From positions 691,927-735,023 of the forward strand of contig CP070742.1 in NCBI GenBank assembly GCA_020348065.1: a stretch of DNA of 43,097 bases. Direction: 5' to 3'. Position 1 is the first letter of the stretch. Each line of letters starts with the position of its first letter. Source of the DNA: Candidatus Zixiibacteriota bacterium. GTDB taxonomy: Bacteria > Zixibacteria > MSB-5A5 > UBA10806. The notes beneath the pieces were generated by a model. That model saw nothing but the letters and a program-made list of their open reading frames with translations, was not told the DNA's origin and ran no database searches. Shown here piece after piece: positions 42,674-43,097 of the stretch. The translations under genes were made by a program, and so were the position numbers.

Positions 42674-42755
42674 TCTATTCAGGCAACAAATATTTAGGTG
42701 TGTGGGAGTGTGTTTATTGCGATTTCGGATGCTGAAAATTATTTGAGATCTGTAG

Positions 42756-42778
42756 GTCGGGTTTCGAAGAAACCCGAC
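42756..42778. repeat. perfect palindrome in the lexA leader, possible dispersed repeat
   Basis: GTCGGGTTTC (42756-42765) and GAAACCCGAC (42769-42778) are exact inverted copies around a 3-base GAA centre. No T-tract follows, so it is not a classical terminator. It resembles small extragenic palindromes that occur in many copies in some genomes; no other copy was noticed in this window. It sits in the lexA leader. Confidence 0.5.
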
Positions 42779-42853
42779 GTCCGAGCGGAATGAAGCGGGT
42801 GAAGTAATTGAAAAATTTAATAAATGACTTGAATGAGAATACAGGAGGGAGTT

Positions 42854-43097
42854 ATGGCTAAGGATCTGACTGCCCGGCAGCGTGAGATTTTCGATTATAT
42901 CAAGGATATGATCCTGGATCGCGGGCGGCCGCCGTCCATAAGGGAGGTCGGCGAGCGGTTCGGGATACGTTCCACCAACGGCGTGCGGGCGGTTCTGGAG
43001 GCGTTGGAGCGCAAGGGGTATATCAGGCGCGACCGTTACACCTCGCGCGGCATAGAGCTTCTGAAGGAAGGCGACGACACGGTGGCATCGAGCCGTC
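42854..43097 (+). CDS. lexA: LexA repressor (N-terminal part, runs off window)
   Basis: Eighty-one codons are visible from ATG 42854, which follows AGGAGGGAG by a few bases. They give the LexA winged-helix DNA-binding domain: LTARQREIFDYIKDMI, RGRPPSIREVGERFGI, STNGVRAVLEALERKGYI, then SRGIELL, where the linker to the self-cleaving peptidase domain begins. LexA represses the SOS regulon until RecA-stimulated autocleavage. The Ala-Gly cleavage site and Ser/Lys dyad are beyond the window. The gene has its own promoter and a long leader. Confidence 0.93.
   Translation, partial: MAKDLTARQREIFDYIKDMILDRGRPPSIREVGERFGIRSTNGVRAVLEALERKGYIRRDRYTSRGIELLKEGDDTVASSR

Overview
The window is one almost wholly plus-strand stretch from a diderm bacterium: it encodes a secretin, an Omp85/TamB pair, an LpxL-type acyltransferase and a lipoprotein. 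GC content looks intermediate (high 40s %, by eye). The mix of MglA/MglB-type polarity proteins, PATAN (DUF4388), several roadblock proteins, peptidase-MA-like genes and duplicated type IV pilus (T4P) motors fits uncultured FCB-group lineages (Zixibacteria-like) or relatives. This placement is an inference from gene content and cannot be proved without a phylogeny. No rRNA, tRNA, CRISPR array or insertion sequence was seen.

Layout. (1) 1-2784: the tail of a probable membrane protein, a small membrane protein, then an envelope-stress-like unit of ECF sigma factor, zinc-finger anti-sigma factor and an HtrA-like PDZ protein whose catalytic His and Asp appear to be lost. (2) 3105-17446: a nearly complete T4P locus with major pilin, PilT, three minor-pilin-like proteins, PilM, N, O, P, the secretin PilQ, a 938-residue bacterial Ig-like lipoprotein, PilB and PilC. 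It opens with a sigma-70-like promoter and closes with a strong terminator. (3) 17511-24454: a carboxymuconolactone-decarboxylase-like protein, TamB, TamA/BamA and a class-I amidotransferase-like hydrolase. TamB seems to be driven by a near-consensus promoter so close to its ATG that the mRNA may be leaderless. (4) 24526-31736: cysteine desulfurase plus MnmA (tRNA 2-thiolation), a UPF0173 metallo-hydrolase, a membrane-anchored gluzincin peptidase, an LpxL-like acyltransferase and ComEC. (5) 31741-42606: PATAN protein, small four-helix membrane protein, TPR-roadblock fusion, two more roadblock proteins, an MglA GTPase with a ~215-residue acidic tail, MglB, then a second PilB-PilT-PilC set and a PilS-like histidine kinase. 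(6) 42607-43097: the regulatory leader and 5' part of lexA.

The most interesting region is (5): a polarity/switch module (MglA, MglB, three accessory roadblock proteins, PATAN) placed directly in front of a second pilus motor that has ATPases and platform but no pilins or secretin. It presumably shares the pilus built by locus (2) and gives the cell two motor sets, one under GTPase and kinase control. MshEN-type 24-residue motifs in both PilBs and in the PATAN protein suggest cyclic-di-GMP could be a common input. ComEC plus T4P also makes natural transformation plausible, although the C-terminal beta-lactamase-like part of this ComEC has lost its metal ligands.
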